Of a DNA stretch of 35,863 nt, positions 26,339-35,003 are shown in pieces. This stretch comes from Rhodospirillaceae bacterium (GTDB taxonomy: Bacteria; Pseudomonadota; Alphaproteobacteria; Rhodospirillales; Casp-alpha2), in the NCBI GenBank assembly GCA_016845145.1, contig JAERTE010000128.1:1-35863 (forward strand), in the 5' to 3' direction. A program made the position numbers and the translations under genes. Under the pieces are notes generated by a model. It saw only the letters and a program-made list of their open reading frames with translations, did no database searches and had not been told where the DNA came from. The stretch's first letter is position 1, and each line of letters starts with the position of its first letter.

Positions 26339-27513
26339 GCAAACAGAGGCGACCGCTGGTTTATCTGATTGCCGGCGAGGAGTCCGGCGACCGGCTGGGC
26401 GGACCTTTGATGCAGGCGCTGATTGAGGACCTTGATGGCAACATCTCGTTTGCCGGCGTTGGCGGGCCGATGATGACTGAAGCTGGGTTGGATAGCTTAT
26501 TTCCTATGCAAGAGCTGGCGGTCATGGGGGTGACGGAAGTGTTGCCACGTTTGCCGAAATTGATCCGGCGGATCAATCAAGTCGCTGCTGATGCCCGGAC
26601 ACGAAAGCCTGATGTATTGATTTCCATAGATGCGCCGGATTTCAGTTTCCGCGTCGCCAAGAAGTTAAAGGGCCAGGGCATACCACTGGTCCACTATGTC
26701 GCACCGTCAGTTTGGGCCTGGCGACCGGGGCGGGCCAAGAAGGTTTCTCGTTTTTTGGATCACCTGCTGACGTTGCTGCCCTTTGAACCGCCATACTTCG
26801 AAAAGCACGGATTGGCCTGCACCTACGTCGGCCACCCGGTGCTGCAAAGCGGCGCGGACAAGGGTGATGGAACGGCGTTTCGCGATCAGAAAAAGATACC
26901 ATCGGACACGCCGCTTTTAGCGCTTTTATTCGGCAGCAGAGCCGGAGAAGTCGGCAGGCTCTTGCCAATATTCACCGAAACGGTCGAGCGGCTGCAGTTG
27001 ACCCTTCCTGGTCTCGAATTACTGGTTCCGACCGTACCAGGTACCCACGATCAGGTACTGTCGGGGATATCCACGTTAACGGCTCGTGTTCATGTCTTGG
27101 AAGGCGACCCAGAGAAATATGCCGCTTTTGCCGCTGCGGACGTCGCCTTGGCGGCATCGGGCACGGTTGCGCTGGAATTGGCGATGGCGGGCACGCCAGC
27201 CGTGATCGGCTATAAACTAACACGATTGACGACACTATTGGCGCGGAAGGTCGTCAAGACGCCCTATGTGAACTTGATCAACATCATCTTAGAACGCGAG
27301 GCTATTCCCGAGCTCATCTTGGAAAATTGCCTGCCCGAAAACCTTGCCGACACCCTGCAGACGCTCTTCACGTCGCCCGAGGCGCGTGCGGCTCAAAAGC
27401 GAGACTACGAGGCTGCGCTCAAGGCCCTCGGACACGGCACCATCACCCCGAACAAGCGCGCAGCTGAGGCGATACGCCATATCCTTCAAACAAAAACAAA
27501 CGGCGCCGCATAA
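26335..27513 (+). CDS. lpxB: Lipid A disaccharide synthase
   Basis: This membrane-associated glycosyltransferase (GT19) joins lipid X and UDP-2,3-diacylglucosamine. The 392 residues show the N-terminal IAGEESGDRLGG, GVGGPMM, SIDAPDFSFRVA, VHYVAPSVWAWRPGRAKK and the C-terminal ALAASGTVALELAMAGTPAVIGYK. One oddity is LALLFGSRAGEV, where the family normally has LPGSR: a phenylalanine (TTC) stands in place of the proline. It is the last gene of the long cluster. Its final codons and stop form the stem-loop that terminates the opposing gltA message. Confidence 0.95.
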   Translation: MSKQRRPLVYLIAGEESGDRLGGPLMQALIEDLDGNISFAGVGGPMMTEAGLDSLFPMQELAVMGVTEVLPRLPKLIRRINQVAADARTRKPDVLISIDAPDFSFRVAKKLKGQGIPLVHYVAPSVWAWRPGRAKKVSRFLDHLLTLLPFEPPYFEKHGLACTYVGHPVLQSGADKGDGTAFRDQKKIPSDTPLLALLFGSRAGEVGRLLPIFTETVERLQLTLPGLELLVPTVPGTHDQVLSGISTLTARVHVLEGDPEKYAAFAAADVALAASGTVALELAMAGTPAVIGYKLTRLTTLLARKVVKTPYVNLINIILEREAIPELILENCLPENLADTLQTLFTSPEARAAQKRDYEAALKALGHGTITPNKRAAEAIRHILQTKTNGAA

Positions 27514-27523
27514 AGCGGCGCCG
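27487..27523 (-). terminator. Rho-independent terminator of gltA
   Basis: A 9-base perfect stem (27523-27515 with 27509-27501) and a 5-base loop are followed on the - strand by TTTGTTTTTGTTTG (27500-27487). This T-rich tail marks it as a terminator for gltA. It lies within the last codons of lpxB, whose stop codon is in the loop. On the + strand no T-run follows. Confidence 0.8.
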
Positions 27524-27547
27524 CTGTGAATAGGGTAGGGGCTTTGC

Positions 27548-28861
27548 TCAGCGCTTGTGCAAGGACACGTAGTTGCGCTCGACGTCGCCGGTATAGAGTT
27601 GACGCGGGCGACCGATTTTCTGCGACGGATCCTCAATCATCTCATTCCATTGCGCAACCCAGCCAACCGTTCTTGCCACGGCGAACAACACCGTGAACAG
27701 GCTGGTCGGAATGCCCATGGCCTTGAAGATGATACCCGAATAGAAATCGACGTTCGGATACAGCTTCTTCTCGACGAAGTACTCGTCTTCCAGTGCGATG
27801 CGTTCCAGTTCCATGGCGATATCGAGCAACGGTTCGTTTTCGATGCCCAACTCGTCAAGAACCTCGTGACAGGTCTCGCGCATGACCTTGGCGCGGGGAT
27901 CGAAATTCTTGTAAACCCGGTGTCCGAAGCCCATCAGCCGGAACGGATCATCTTTGTCCTTCGCTTTGTTGATGTATTCCGGGATGTTGTCGACGGTTCC
28001 GACTTCGGTGAGCATGTTCAGCACAGCTTCATTTGCGCCACCGTGCGCCGGTCCCCAAAGAGACGCGATGCCTGCGGAAATACAGGCAAACGGGTTGGCC
28101 CCACTGGAACCAGCCAGACGAACAGTCGACGTAGAAGCATTTTGCTCGTGATCGGCATGCAAAATCAAAATTCGATCCATGGCACGGGCCAAGACCGGGT
28201 TGACCCTGTAATCCTCACACGGTGTTGCGTTCATCATGTGCAGGAAATTGTCGGCGTATTTCAGGTCGTTTCGCGGATACATGAACGGCTGTCCGACAGA
28301 GAATTTGTACGCCGTCGCCGCAATAGTCGGCATTTTGGCGATCAGCCGGTAAGACGCCACCATCCGGTGTTTCGGATCGTTGATATCGGTGCTGTCGTGA
28401 TAGAAGGCCGACAGCGCCCCCACAACACCGCACATAACCGCCATCGGGTGGGCATCACGCCGAAACCCGCGGAAGAAGTTGTTGATCTGCTCATGCAGCA
28501 TCGTGTGATAGGAAATATCGTGCTCGAACTTCTTCTTCTGCGCGGGTGAGGGCAGTTCTCCATAGAGCAGCAGATAACACACTTCCATGAAGTCGGATTT
28601 CTCCGCCAACACATCAATGGGATAGCCGCGATAGCGCAGAATACCTTTCTCACCGTCAATGTACGTGATTTTCGACTCGCAGCTACCGGTGGAGGTGAAG
28701 CCGGGGTCGTAGGTGAAACAATCGGTCTCAGCATACAACCGACGAACATCAATGACGTCGGGACCAGTTGTTCCTTGGATGACCGGCAGCTCATAGCTGT
28801 TTCCGGTACGGTTGTCTGTTAACGTAAATCCTTGATTGTGAGATTTATCCTGCTCGCTCAT
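27548..28861 (-). CDS. gltA: Citrate synthase (hexameric, type II)
   Basis: This enzyme condenses acetyl-CoA with oxaloacetate, the entry step of the TCA cycle. The 437 residues include the catalytic set H273 ([12 protein letters not shown]), H314 (GFGHRVYKN) and D372 (PNVDFYSG), plus [16 protein letters not shown]. The N-terminal beta domain (about 1-60) and overall length match the NADH-sensitive Gram-negative type, although sensitivity itself cannot be read here. GAGGAAGG lies about 8 bases ahead of the ATG. It follows gltX by 116 bases on the same strand. The 330-codon frame on the opposite strand is a shadow. Confidence 0.97.
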   Translation of the reverse strand: MSEQDKSHNQGFTLTDNRTGNSYELPVIQGTTGPDVIDVRRLYAETDCFTYDPGFTSTGSCESKITYIDGEKGILRYRGYPIDVLAEKSDFMEVCYLLLYGELPSPAQKKKFEHDISYHTMLHEQINNFFRGFRRDAHPMAVMCGVVGALSAFYHDSTDINDPKHRMVASYRLIAKMPTIAATAYKFSVGQPFMYPRNDLKYADNFLHMMNATPCEDYRVNPVLARAMDRILILHADHEQNASTSTVRLAGSSGANPFACISAGIASLWGPAHGGANEAVLNMLTEVGTVDNIPEYINKAKDKDDPFRLMGFGHRVYKNFDPRAKVMRETCHEVLDELGIENEPLLDIAMELERIALEDEYFVEKKLYPNVDFYSGIIFKAMGIPTSLFTVLFAVARTVGWVAQWNEMIEDPSQKIGRPRQLYTGDVERNYVSLHKR

Positions 28862-28977
28862 GTAATAACCCTTCCTCTCTCTCTACATACATCTTTCAAA
28901 AATCGGGCTCAATTTGTCCGATTTGGCCGTTTTTCACAAGTCACGACGGGCGCCCCTTTCCACGTTTCACACAGAAG

Positions 28978-30399
28978 TCATGCTGGCGTGAGTGCGTCAT
29001 CCAAGCGTCCCAAGGCCTCATCACGGCCAAAAACAGCAAGAACTTCAAACACCCCGGGCGATACTGTGGTGCCGGTCAGGGCGGCTCGCAAAGGCTGAGC
29101 GACTTGCCCCATCTTTATGCCTGCTTCCTCGCAATAGGATCGTACGCAGGTATCCAGACTGTCTTCATCCCAAACCGCCATGTCACCGAGTTTCCGGCGC
29201 AATCCATCAAGATTTCTCAATCCATCGGGATTCAGCTGCTTCAACGCCTTTTCATCATATGAAAGCGGGCGTGATAGGGCATAAATTTCTGATTTTTCAA
29301 CAAGTTCCGTCACAGTTTTGGCGCGCGGCTTTAACCCACCGATGCCACTCCGAACCCAATCCTCTGCTTGCGGCGCAATCTTATCGCCAAGTTGGGTGTG
29401 CAACTCAGGCATGATCAAGCTGACAAGGGCGTCGTCGTCGCCATTTTGGATATAATGCGCGTTGGTGGCGGTCAACTTGTCCATATCGAAACGCGCCGCA
29501 CCTTTGTTGACGGCATCCAACCCAAACCATTCGATGGCTTTATCCAGCGGGATGATTTCCTCGTCACCATGGCTCCAGCCCAAGCGCAACAGGTAATTGC
29601 AGACGGCGTCGGGCAAGAACCCCATATCGCGATAGGCATCAACCCCCAGCGCACCGTGACGTTTCGAGAGTTTCGCGCCATCGGCACCATGAATCAGCGG
29701 AATATGCGCAAATTCCGGAATACCCCATTCCATGGCCCTAAAAATCTGAGATTGACGAAATGCGTTCGTAAAGTGATCGTCGCCGCGAATAACGTGGGAG
29801 ATGGCCATGTCATGGTCATCAACAACAACAGCCAGCATGTAAGTCGGCGTGCCGTCGGCGCGCAGCAACACCATATCGTCCATGGTTTCGTTGGCGACGG
29901 ATACCTCGCCTTGGACGAGATCTCGGATAACGGTCTCGCCCTCACGCGGCGCTTTCAGGCGGATCACCGGGTCTACGCCACCCGGCGCATCAGAGGGGTC
30001 GCGGTCTCGCCAGCGGCCGTCGTACATCATTTTACGGCCTTCGGCGCGTGCACTTTCACGCATTTCCGCAAGTTCTTCGGGGCTGCAATAGCATTTATAG
30101 GCGTGTCCCGCCGCCAGCATCTGGTTGACCACTTCCTGGTGGCGCTCAACACGGGAGAACTGCGAAATGGCATCGCCGTCCCAATCGAGGCCAAGCCATT
30201 TCAGGCCGTCATAGATGGCATCCACGGCTTCCTGAGTGGAGCGTTTGCGATCCGTATCTTCAATCCGGAGCAGAAACTCACCGCCTTCACCATGACGCTG
30301 ATGGTGCATGGCGAATAGCCAATTGAACAACGCGGTCCGGGCCCCGCCGATATGCAGAAAACCCGTGGGTGAGGGGGCGAATCGCGTAATGACGGTCAT
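28978..30399 (-). CDS. gltX: Glutamyl-tRNA synthetase
   Basis: This class I synthetase charges tRNA-Glu (and tRNA-Gln if the organism uses the transamidation route). The 473 residues show the HIGH-type motif in [43 protein letters not shown] and the KMSKS-type motif KLSKRHG. The C-terminal helical anticodon-binding domain ends at LTPA. The C-x-C half of the zinc site is present ([10 protein letters not shown]), but the second half reads YDGRWR without a cysteine, so zinc is probably not bound as in E. coli. Alphaproteobacteria often have two GltX copies; which one this is cannot be told. Confidence 0.95.
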   Translation of the reverse strand: MTVITRFAPSPTGFLHIGGARTALFNWLFAMHHQRHGEGGEFLLRIEDTDRKRSTQEAVDAIYDGLKWLGLDWDGDAISQFSRVERHQEVVNQMLAAGHAYKCYCSPEELAEMRESARAEGRKMMYDGRWRDRDPSDAPGGVDPVIRLKAPREGETVIRDLVQGEVSVANETMDDMVLLRADGTPTYMLAVVVDDHDMAISHVIRGDDHFTNAFRQSQIFRAMEWGIPEFAHIPLIHGADGAKLSKRHGALGVDAYRDMGFLPDAVCNYLLRLGWSHGDEEIIPLDKAIEWFGLDAVNKGAARFDMDKLTATNAHYIQNGDDDALVSLIMPELHTQLGDKIAPQAEDWVRSGIGGLKPRAKTVTELVEKSEIYALSRPLSYDEKALKQLNPDGLRNLDGLRRKLGDMAVWDEDSLDTCVRSYCEEAGIKMGQVAQPLRAALTGTTVSPGVFEVLAVFGRDEALGRLDDALTPA

Positions 30400-30678
30400 G
30401 ACTGTGAGCCTGGCTCCATGCTGTGACGGGTGGTTGCGGCCTGATTTTTATCACATTCCTTTCGCACTTGCAGCACGACGCGCAACTTTTTTTTCGGCGC
30501 TGCTGATAGAGCATTAGTGCATTGATATAAAATAATTTATTCTCTCACCGTATGATGTTTTGCTGTGCTAACATGGTAAGGCAAGTTCTCGGCTCCGACC
30601 GTATTACGGATTGCTATGGGAGAACGGATGGGTAAACTACTTTTGAAAGTACGAGCTTGAGACTCGAAAGCGGATTCC
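30400..30678. other. Divergent intergenic region between gltX and the lipoprotein gene
   Basis: This 279-base region must hold promoters for gltX (-) and the lipoprotein (+). It has an AT-rich centre (about 30515-30545, with TATAAAAT-like sequence). Short inverted repeats occur further right (CCGTA/TACGG near 30600 and TACTTT/AAAGTA near 30640). Two tiny frames (22 and 13 codons) are not convincing as genes. Confidence 0.4.
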
Positions 30679-31197
30679 ATGACACGTCTTTTTTTAGCGT
30701 TACTGTTGGCCGGAACGGTTTCCGGTTGTCTGTCTCTTACCCGTGATACACGCAGCAATGCGTTGCTTGAAGCGGGTTTCGACACCATGCCGGAGAAATA
30801 TTGCACGACGGACAATTCCGCCGCTGCCAAGGCCGACTGGAACAACGCGACGGTGGTTGAGGAGACGGTATCCAACAGCCGCTACGAATCGGGGCTCATG
30901 ACCTTATGGCATGAAAAACCCTATATTATCCGTGTTACCAACAACGATGACGGTGATCGGTCATTCCGTGCGCCGCAATTTTTCCGCGACGTGGCCATAT
31001 TGAAAGGCGTGTACAACAGTAAGTCGGTAGATGCACCTTGTATCAATGCCGTCAATCTTGCGCCGGGCGCCGTGGCGGAATTGCATGTCGTTCCGCTGAA
31101 AAAAGGCGATTACGATTATCATGAGACCGGTTTATGGGTGCCCTTTGCCGGTGAGATTTTCTCGACCTCCGACGTCGGTTACATAAGCGTCCACTAG
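30679..31197 (+). CDS. Small lipoprotein, possibly cupredoxin-like
   Basis: The 172-residue protein has a lipoprotein signal peptide with lipobox VSGC (C17), so it should be lipid-anchored facing the periplasm. I do not recognise the family with certainty. After a variable region, the pattern is PYIIRVTNNDDGDRSFRAPQFF, then INLAPGAVAELHVVPLKKGDY and a final strand GYISVH. This order of strands resembles cupredoxin-like domains. The usual copper ligands (a Cys with two His and Met) are not evident; the region where they would lie reads DYHETGLWVPFAGEI, so copper binding is doubtful. Cysteines C42 and C121 could pair. It stands alone ahead of comEC and divergent from gltX. Confidence 0.7.
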   Translation: MTRLFLALLLAGTVSGCLSLTRDTRSNALLEAGFDTMPEKYCTTDNSAAAKADWNNATVVEETVSNSRYESGLMTLWHEKPYIIRVTNNDDGDRSFRAPQFFRDVAILKGVYNSKSVDAPCINAVNLAPGAVAELHVVPLKKGDYDYHETGLWVPFAGEIFSTSDVGYISVH

Positions 31198-31263
31198 TCA
31201 AAACACTGCCGATTCCAACCATGCATTGACCTCCGATGCACGGGTTACCTATGGTTGCTGGCT

Positions 31264-33390
31264 ATGGGCAATATATTCCATTCCTGGGAGAAAGAACGGG
31301 ACCGCTTAGCGCTATGGATACCGGTTCTGTTTGGAACGGGGATCGGCGGTTATTTCGCCTTGCCCTGGGAGCCGCCGATTTGGTCCGTGGTACCGGTATT
31401 AATTCTAGCTTGCGGCGTGTATTGGCTGTTCCGGAAGATCGCGCCGAAATCTTCCCTTTTAGCGCTCTGCATCGTCGTAGCCGCAATGGGGTTTGGTGCT
31501 GCACAATGGCGGGCAATGTCCGTCAGCACGCCGATGTTGCAACACCGGATTGGCCCGACGGTGATCAGCGGCCTGGTGAGCAAGGTTGAAACCTTCACGG
31601 ACGGGCAGCGCATCACACTAAACCTACCCCATATCAACGCGCTGCCCCGTCACGAGACACCGAATAACGTGCGTTTGCGTCTGAGAGGGCGCCAGCCTCA
31701 TATCTCGCCGGGGGATTGGGTTCTCGGGCGTGCGATTATTTCTCCGCCGTCACCGCCGGCCATGCCTGGCGCATTCGACTTTCAACGTCATGCCTATTTT
31801 CAGTCCGTCGGCGGCATTGGGTTTAGCACGGGGCGCTTGGAGATAACTGCTCAAGCCACGCAAACCGGCGACGTATCACTTGCTCACGCAATTGCCCGTT
31901 TGCGTCTGCATATTACCGAACGGATCATCGCCGCTCTGCCGGGTGAGCGAGGCGGTCTTGCCGCCGCACTCATCACCGGCGAACGCCGCGCCATCGCGCC
32001 GGAAGTCGTCGATGCCATGCGGGATTCCGGATTGGCGCATCTGTTGGCAATATCGGGATTGCATATCGGCTTGGTGGCAGGATTGTTATTTGCCGCCATT
32101 CGCGCCGGCACGGCCTTAATCCCTGCCTTGACGCTTCGCTTTCCCACAAAAAAATGGGCGGCAATCGGAGGCTTGGTCGGGGCGTTCGGATATGCCGTCA
32201 TGGCGGGGGCCACTTTGCCCACTCAGCGCGCCTTCTTGATGCTCAGCATCGCATTGCTTGGTGTTATCCTCGATCGGCGAGGTCTGTCGATGCGCGCGGT
32301 TGCCTGGGCCGCGCTAGTCGTTCTGGCGATGCAACCCGAAAGCCTGCTCAGTGCCAGTTTCCAGATGTCATTTGCCGCCGTAACGGCGTTGGTTGCGGTT
32401 TATGAGGGATATGCCATGCACCGTCCGCACGAACTGGGATTGGACCAGACACCATTGCGGCGCGCCATAAACCGGACGATGCTGTATATGAGCGGCGTGC
32501 TGCTAACCACGTTCGTTGCGGGCGCCGCGACCGCACCGTTTGCCATCTTTCATTTCAACCGGTTTGCCGATTTCAGCCTTGTCGCCAACCTCTTAGGCGT
32601 ACCGATGACAGCGCTTTGGGTCATGCCTTGGGCCATTGTCAGTATGTTGTTGATGCCGTTTGGCGGCGAACAATTGGGTCTGATTCCCATGGGGTGGGGG
32701 ATTGCCGGCGTCGTCACCGTGGCCCAAACAGTTTCCAGTTGGCCTGGTGCGGTCGCATTGATGCCGGCAATGCCGGAGTGGAGCCTAGCTCTCGTTTCAC
32801 TGGGCGGGATATGGTTGGTCATTTGGCGGGGTCGCCGCCGATATGCAGGCATTGGGGCTGTAATCGCCGGTTTGATACCATTGGCGGTCACGTCTCACCC
32901 GGACATTCTTATCGACGCGCGTGGTCGCATTACGGCGATTCGCAGCGCCGACAATCAATTGCTCGTATCCCACGGACGGCGAAACACCTTCGAACGCGAC
33001 ATCTGGACCAGGCGTTTGGCGAGCGGTGCCGAACCACGGGTATGGCCCTCATCAGGCAGTGCCATGGCAGGCAGGCTACGATGCGATACCGCTGGGTGCC
33101 TGTACGTCCACAACGGCAAGAAAACCGCCTTGGTGCGGCACGAAAGGGCGCTGGTGGAGGACTGCTGGGATGTCGACGTCGTGATCTCGCCGTTGCCGGT
33201 ACGTGGGCGTCGGCAAGGCCGTTGCCCCGCACAAGTGGTCGTTGACCGGTTTGATTTATGGCGCAACGGCGCGCACGCTGTGTGGCTTAACAAAGACGGC
33301 GTCCGGGTGGAGAGCGTCAACGAGCAACGCGGTTGGCGTCGGTGGACCATACAACCGGACCCGGCCCTTAAGCGTTCAGGGGCGCACTAA
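31264..33390 (+). CDS. comEC: ComEC/Rec2-family membrane protein
   Basis: This protein is the predicted inner-membrane channel for single-stranded DNA uptake in natural transformation. The 708 residues start with membrane segments and a DUF4131-like soluble domain, followed by the competence domain with HLLAISGLHIGLVAGL (about residues 258-273) and further membrane segments to about 535. The last 170 residues occupy the place of the metallo-beta-lactamase-like nuclease domain but lack its HxHxDH zinc motif. They keep scattered cysteines instead (RCDTAGC, EDCWDVDVV, GRCPAQVV). The ATG at 31264 is preferred to an in-frame TTG at 31255; neither has a strong ribosome binding site. No other competence gene is nearby. 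It converges on lexA with 5 bases between stops. Confidence 0.9.
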   Translation: MGNIFHSWEKERDRLALWIPVLFGTGIGGYFALPWEPPIWSVVPVLILACGVYWLFRKIAPKSSLLALCIVVAAMGFGAAQWRAMSVSTPMLQHRIGPTVISGLVSKVETFTDGQRITLNLPHINALPRHETPNNVRLRLRGRQPHISPGDWVLGRAIISPPSPPAMPGAFDFQRHAYFQSVGGIGFSTGRLEITAQATQTGDVSLAHAIARLRLHITERIIAALPGERGGLAAALITGERRAIAPEVVDAMRDSGLAHLLAISGLHIGLVAGLLFAAIRAGTALIPALTLRFPTKKWAAIGGLVGAFGYAVMAGATLPTQRAFLMLSIALLGVILDRRGLSMRAVAWAALVVLAMQPESLLSASFQMSFAAVTALVAVYEGYAMHRPHELGLDQTPLRRAINRTMLYMSGVLLTTFVAGAATAPFAIFHFNRFADFSLVANLLGVPMTALWVMPWAIVSMLLMPFGGEQLGLIPMGWGIAGVVTVAQTVSSWPGAVALMPAMPEWSLALVSLGGIWLVIWRGRRRYAGIGAVIAGLIPLAVTSHPDILIDARGRITAIRSADNQLLVSHGRRNTFERDIWTRRLASGAEPRVWPSSGSAMAGRLRCDTAGCLYVHNGKKTALVRHERALVEDCWDVDVVISPLPVRGRRQGRCPAQVVVDRFDLWRNGAHAVWLNKDGVRVESVNEQRGWRRWTIQPDPALKRSGAH

Positions 33391-33395
33391 ACCGC

Positions 33396-34124
33396 TCAGT
33401 AACTCCGCATCAAGCCAACAAGGCGTCCTTGCACTTGCACCTGATCGGGGCCGAAAATGCGCGTCTCGTAGTGCTTGTTTGCCGGCTCCAACGCAATCGA
33501 GGCACCCTTGCGGCGTAAACGTTTGAGCGTCACTTCGCTACCTTCCACCAGGGCCACGACGATAGAGCCGTTCTCGGCGTTTTCGGCGCGTTGAATAATC
33601 ACGGTATCACCATCATGAATGCCGGCCTCGACCATCGAATCGCCTTCAACTTCAAGCGCATAGTGCTCGGCGCTGGCCGCCAGCATACCCGCCGGGACGT
33701 CGACACTGTTGGTCGAGTCGCGCAAGGCCTCGATTGGCGTGCCAGCCGCAATGCGGCCATAAAGTGGCAACTGCAAGGTTTCCGCCGCCGCCACATCGCC
33801 TGTCGGCGCACCAGGGAGGCCAATTTTCTCGTTAAATCCGCCGCTGATCACGTTCGGCGCGAAGTTGCTTTTACGCTTGAGCGGCACCGACGGCGCGCCG
33901 CCTTCCATATTTTCTGGCAATTTCAGCACCTCCAGCGCCCGTGCGCGGTGCGGCAGGCGACGGATAAAGCCTCGCTCCTCAAGCCCCGTGATCAGTCGAT
34001 GAATACCGGATTTCGATTTAAGATCGAGTGCCGCCTTCATTTCGTCATAAGAAGGTGAAATCCCGGTTTCGCGCAGGGTTTTATCGATAAAGGATAACAA
34101 CTGGTGCTGTTTTCGGGTCAACAT
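33396..34124 (-). CDS. lexA: LexA repressor
   Basis: This is the SOS-response repressor, which cleaves itself when RecA is activated. The 242 residues have an N-terminal winged helix ([16 protein letters not shown] and [17 protein letters not shown]), a linker longer than in E. coli (202 residues), the cleavage site A127-G128 in GRIAAGTP, and the catalytic pair S163 (EGDSMVEAG) and K201 (EVTLKRL). The recognition-helix region SKSGIHRLI is the alphaproteobacterial form, consistent with the GTTC-type operator found upstream. It should repress itself. Confidence 0.97.
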   Translation of the reverse strand: MLTRKQHQLLSFIDKTLRETGISPSYDEMKAALDLKSKSGIHRLITGLEERGFIRRLPHRARALEVLKLPENMEGGAPSVPLKRKSNFAPNVISGGFNEKIGLPGAPTGDVAAAETLQLPLYGRIAAGTPIEALRDSTNSVDVPAGMLAASAEHYALEVEGDSMVEAGIHDGDTVIIQRAENAENGSIVVALVEGSEVTLKRLRRKGASIALEPANKHYETRIFGPDQVQVQGRLVGLMRSY

Positions 34125-34167
34125 GATCTAAATTCCAACCATATATGAGCAACAAACGTTCACTTAT

Positions 34168-34196
34168 GTTCTAATTTGGTTCTCATTATTTGTCAA
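34168..34196 (-). promoter_or_regulatory. lexA promoter with alphaproteobacterial SOS box
   Basis: On the - strand a perfect -35 TTGACA (34196-34191) is followed after 17 bases by TAGAAC (34173-34168). The operator GAAC-N7-GAAC (34182-34168, i.e. GTTC-N7-GTTC on the + strand) fills the spacer and covers the -10. A third GTTC at 34158-34161 lies 6 bases from the middle one. Bound LexA would block RNA polymerase directly, giving autoregulation. Confidence 0.85.
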
Positions 34197-34269
34197 CGGT
34201 GGAATTTGGAAAATTTCGCTCATTTAGTGTGGCATAGAGTTATTTCGACTTATTCGATTGCTGAGAGCA

Positions 34270-34962
34270 TCACAACCAACTGGTAAAAGCGGGGAGCGGC
34301 TTTTTGTTCCGTGCGGCGCGCGGGATCTTACAATCAGGGCTCGGATAGCCTGCAACGAGCAGAATGTAGGGTTTTTCGTTGTCAGGCCGCCCCATAATCT
34401 TGCTCATGAACCCCATGGGGCTGGGCGTATGTGTGAGGGTTGCGAGACCGGCATGATGTAAAGCGGCGATCAGGAAACCACTCGCGATGCCTACCGATTC
34501 CGGCACGTAGTAGTGTTTGACGCGGCTGCCGTCGGGGAGATGTCCGTGGCGCTCAGCGAAAATACCGATCAACACCGGGGCCTTTTCCAGAAAAGACTTG
34601 TCCGCATCTGTACCAAGCGGCGCCAAAGCTTTCAGCCATTCTCCCGGCGCTCGGCCAGCGTAAAATTCGCGTTCTTCCGTCTCGGCAGCAAGCCGGATTT
34701 GGCGTTTGATGTCCGGATCGGTAACAACCGCGAAATGCCAGGGTTGCAGATTGGCCCCGGATGGCGCGGATCCTGCCGCAATCAGACAATCTTCAATGAC
34801 CTGGCGGTCGACAGGTTTGTCGGAGAATTCACGCACTGTGCGCCTGCGGGTGATTTCTTCACGAAACTCACACGCCCGGTTACGCATATCTTCAGCGTTG
34901 AATTCAGTGAATTCGAGCGGCTCCCAAACAACGCCGGGCTCGATGATGTCTTCGGTCGACAT
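34270..34962 (-). CDS. Nitroreductase-family flavoprotein, iodotyrosine deiodinase-like
   Basis: The 230-residue protein shows the nitroreductase FMN-binding pattern [13 protein letters not shown] (39-51) and [18 protein letters not shown] (63-80). It also carries features of the iodotyrosine deiodinase branch: a lid segment with E97, Y101 and K122, at the same spacing (4 and 21) as the substrate-clamping E157, Y161 and K182 of the human enzyme, followed by [10 protein letters not shown] and [25 protein letters not shown]. Such enzymes reductively remove halogen from halotyrosines using FMN. Bacterial members exist, but their natural role is poorly known. GAGG precedes the ATG but lies in a potential hairpin. 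moeA is 41 bases upstream, so the two may be co-transcribed. A plain nitroreductase remains possible. Confidence 0.82.
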   Translation of the reverse strand: MSTEDIIEPGVVWEPLEFTEFNAEDMRNRACEFREEITRRRTVREFSDKPVDRQVIEDCLIAAGSAPSGANLQPWHFAVVTDPDIKRQIRLAAETEEREFYAGRAPGEWLKALAPLGTDADKSFLEKAPVLIGIFAERHGHLPDGSRVKHYYVPESVGIASGFLIAALHHAGLATLTHTPSPMGFMSKIMGRPDNEKPYILLVAGYPSPDCKIPRAARNKKPLPAFTSWL

Positions 34963-34966
34963 ATAT

Positions 34967-34995
34967 TATCCTCAAACAAAAAAGTGATGAGGATA
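34967..34995 (-). promoter_or_regulatory. Hairpin covering the ribosome binding site of the deiodinase-like gene
   Basis: On the - strand TATCCTCA (34995-34988) and TGAGGATA (34974-34967) form a perfect 8-base stem with a 13-base loop containing TTTTTT. The right arm contains the GAGG Shine-Dalgarno element, ending 4 bases before the ATG. If it folds, translation would be restrained. Confidence 0.5.
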
Positions 34996-35003
34996 TCAGT
35001 CTA

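Noticed and set aside
27557..28549. 330-codon + strand frame opposite gltA
   Set aside because: It is a mirror frame of citrate synthase; no ribosome binding site or motif was seen.
28862..28977. Possible gltX terminator or gltA promoter
   Set aside because: AAATCGG/CCGATTT forms only a 7-base stem with an 11-base loop, and the -35/-10 matches are poor, so neither is called.
29368..30318. 316-codon + strand frame opposite gltX
   Set aside because: It is a mirror frame of the glutamyl-tRNA synthetase gene.
30550..30660. Tiny frames of 22 and 13 codons ahead of the lipoprotein gene
   Set aside because: No ribosome binding site or conserved feature; they could be a leader peptide but nothing supports it.
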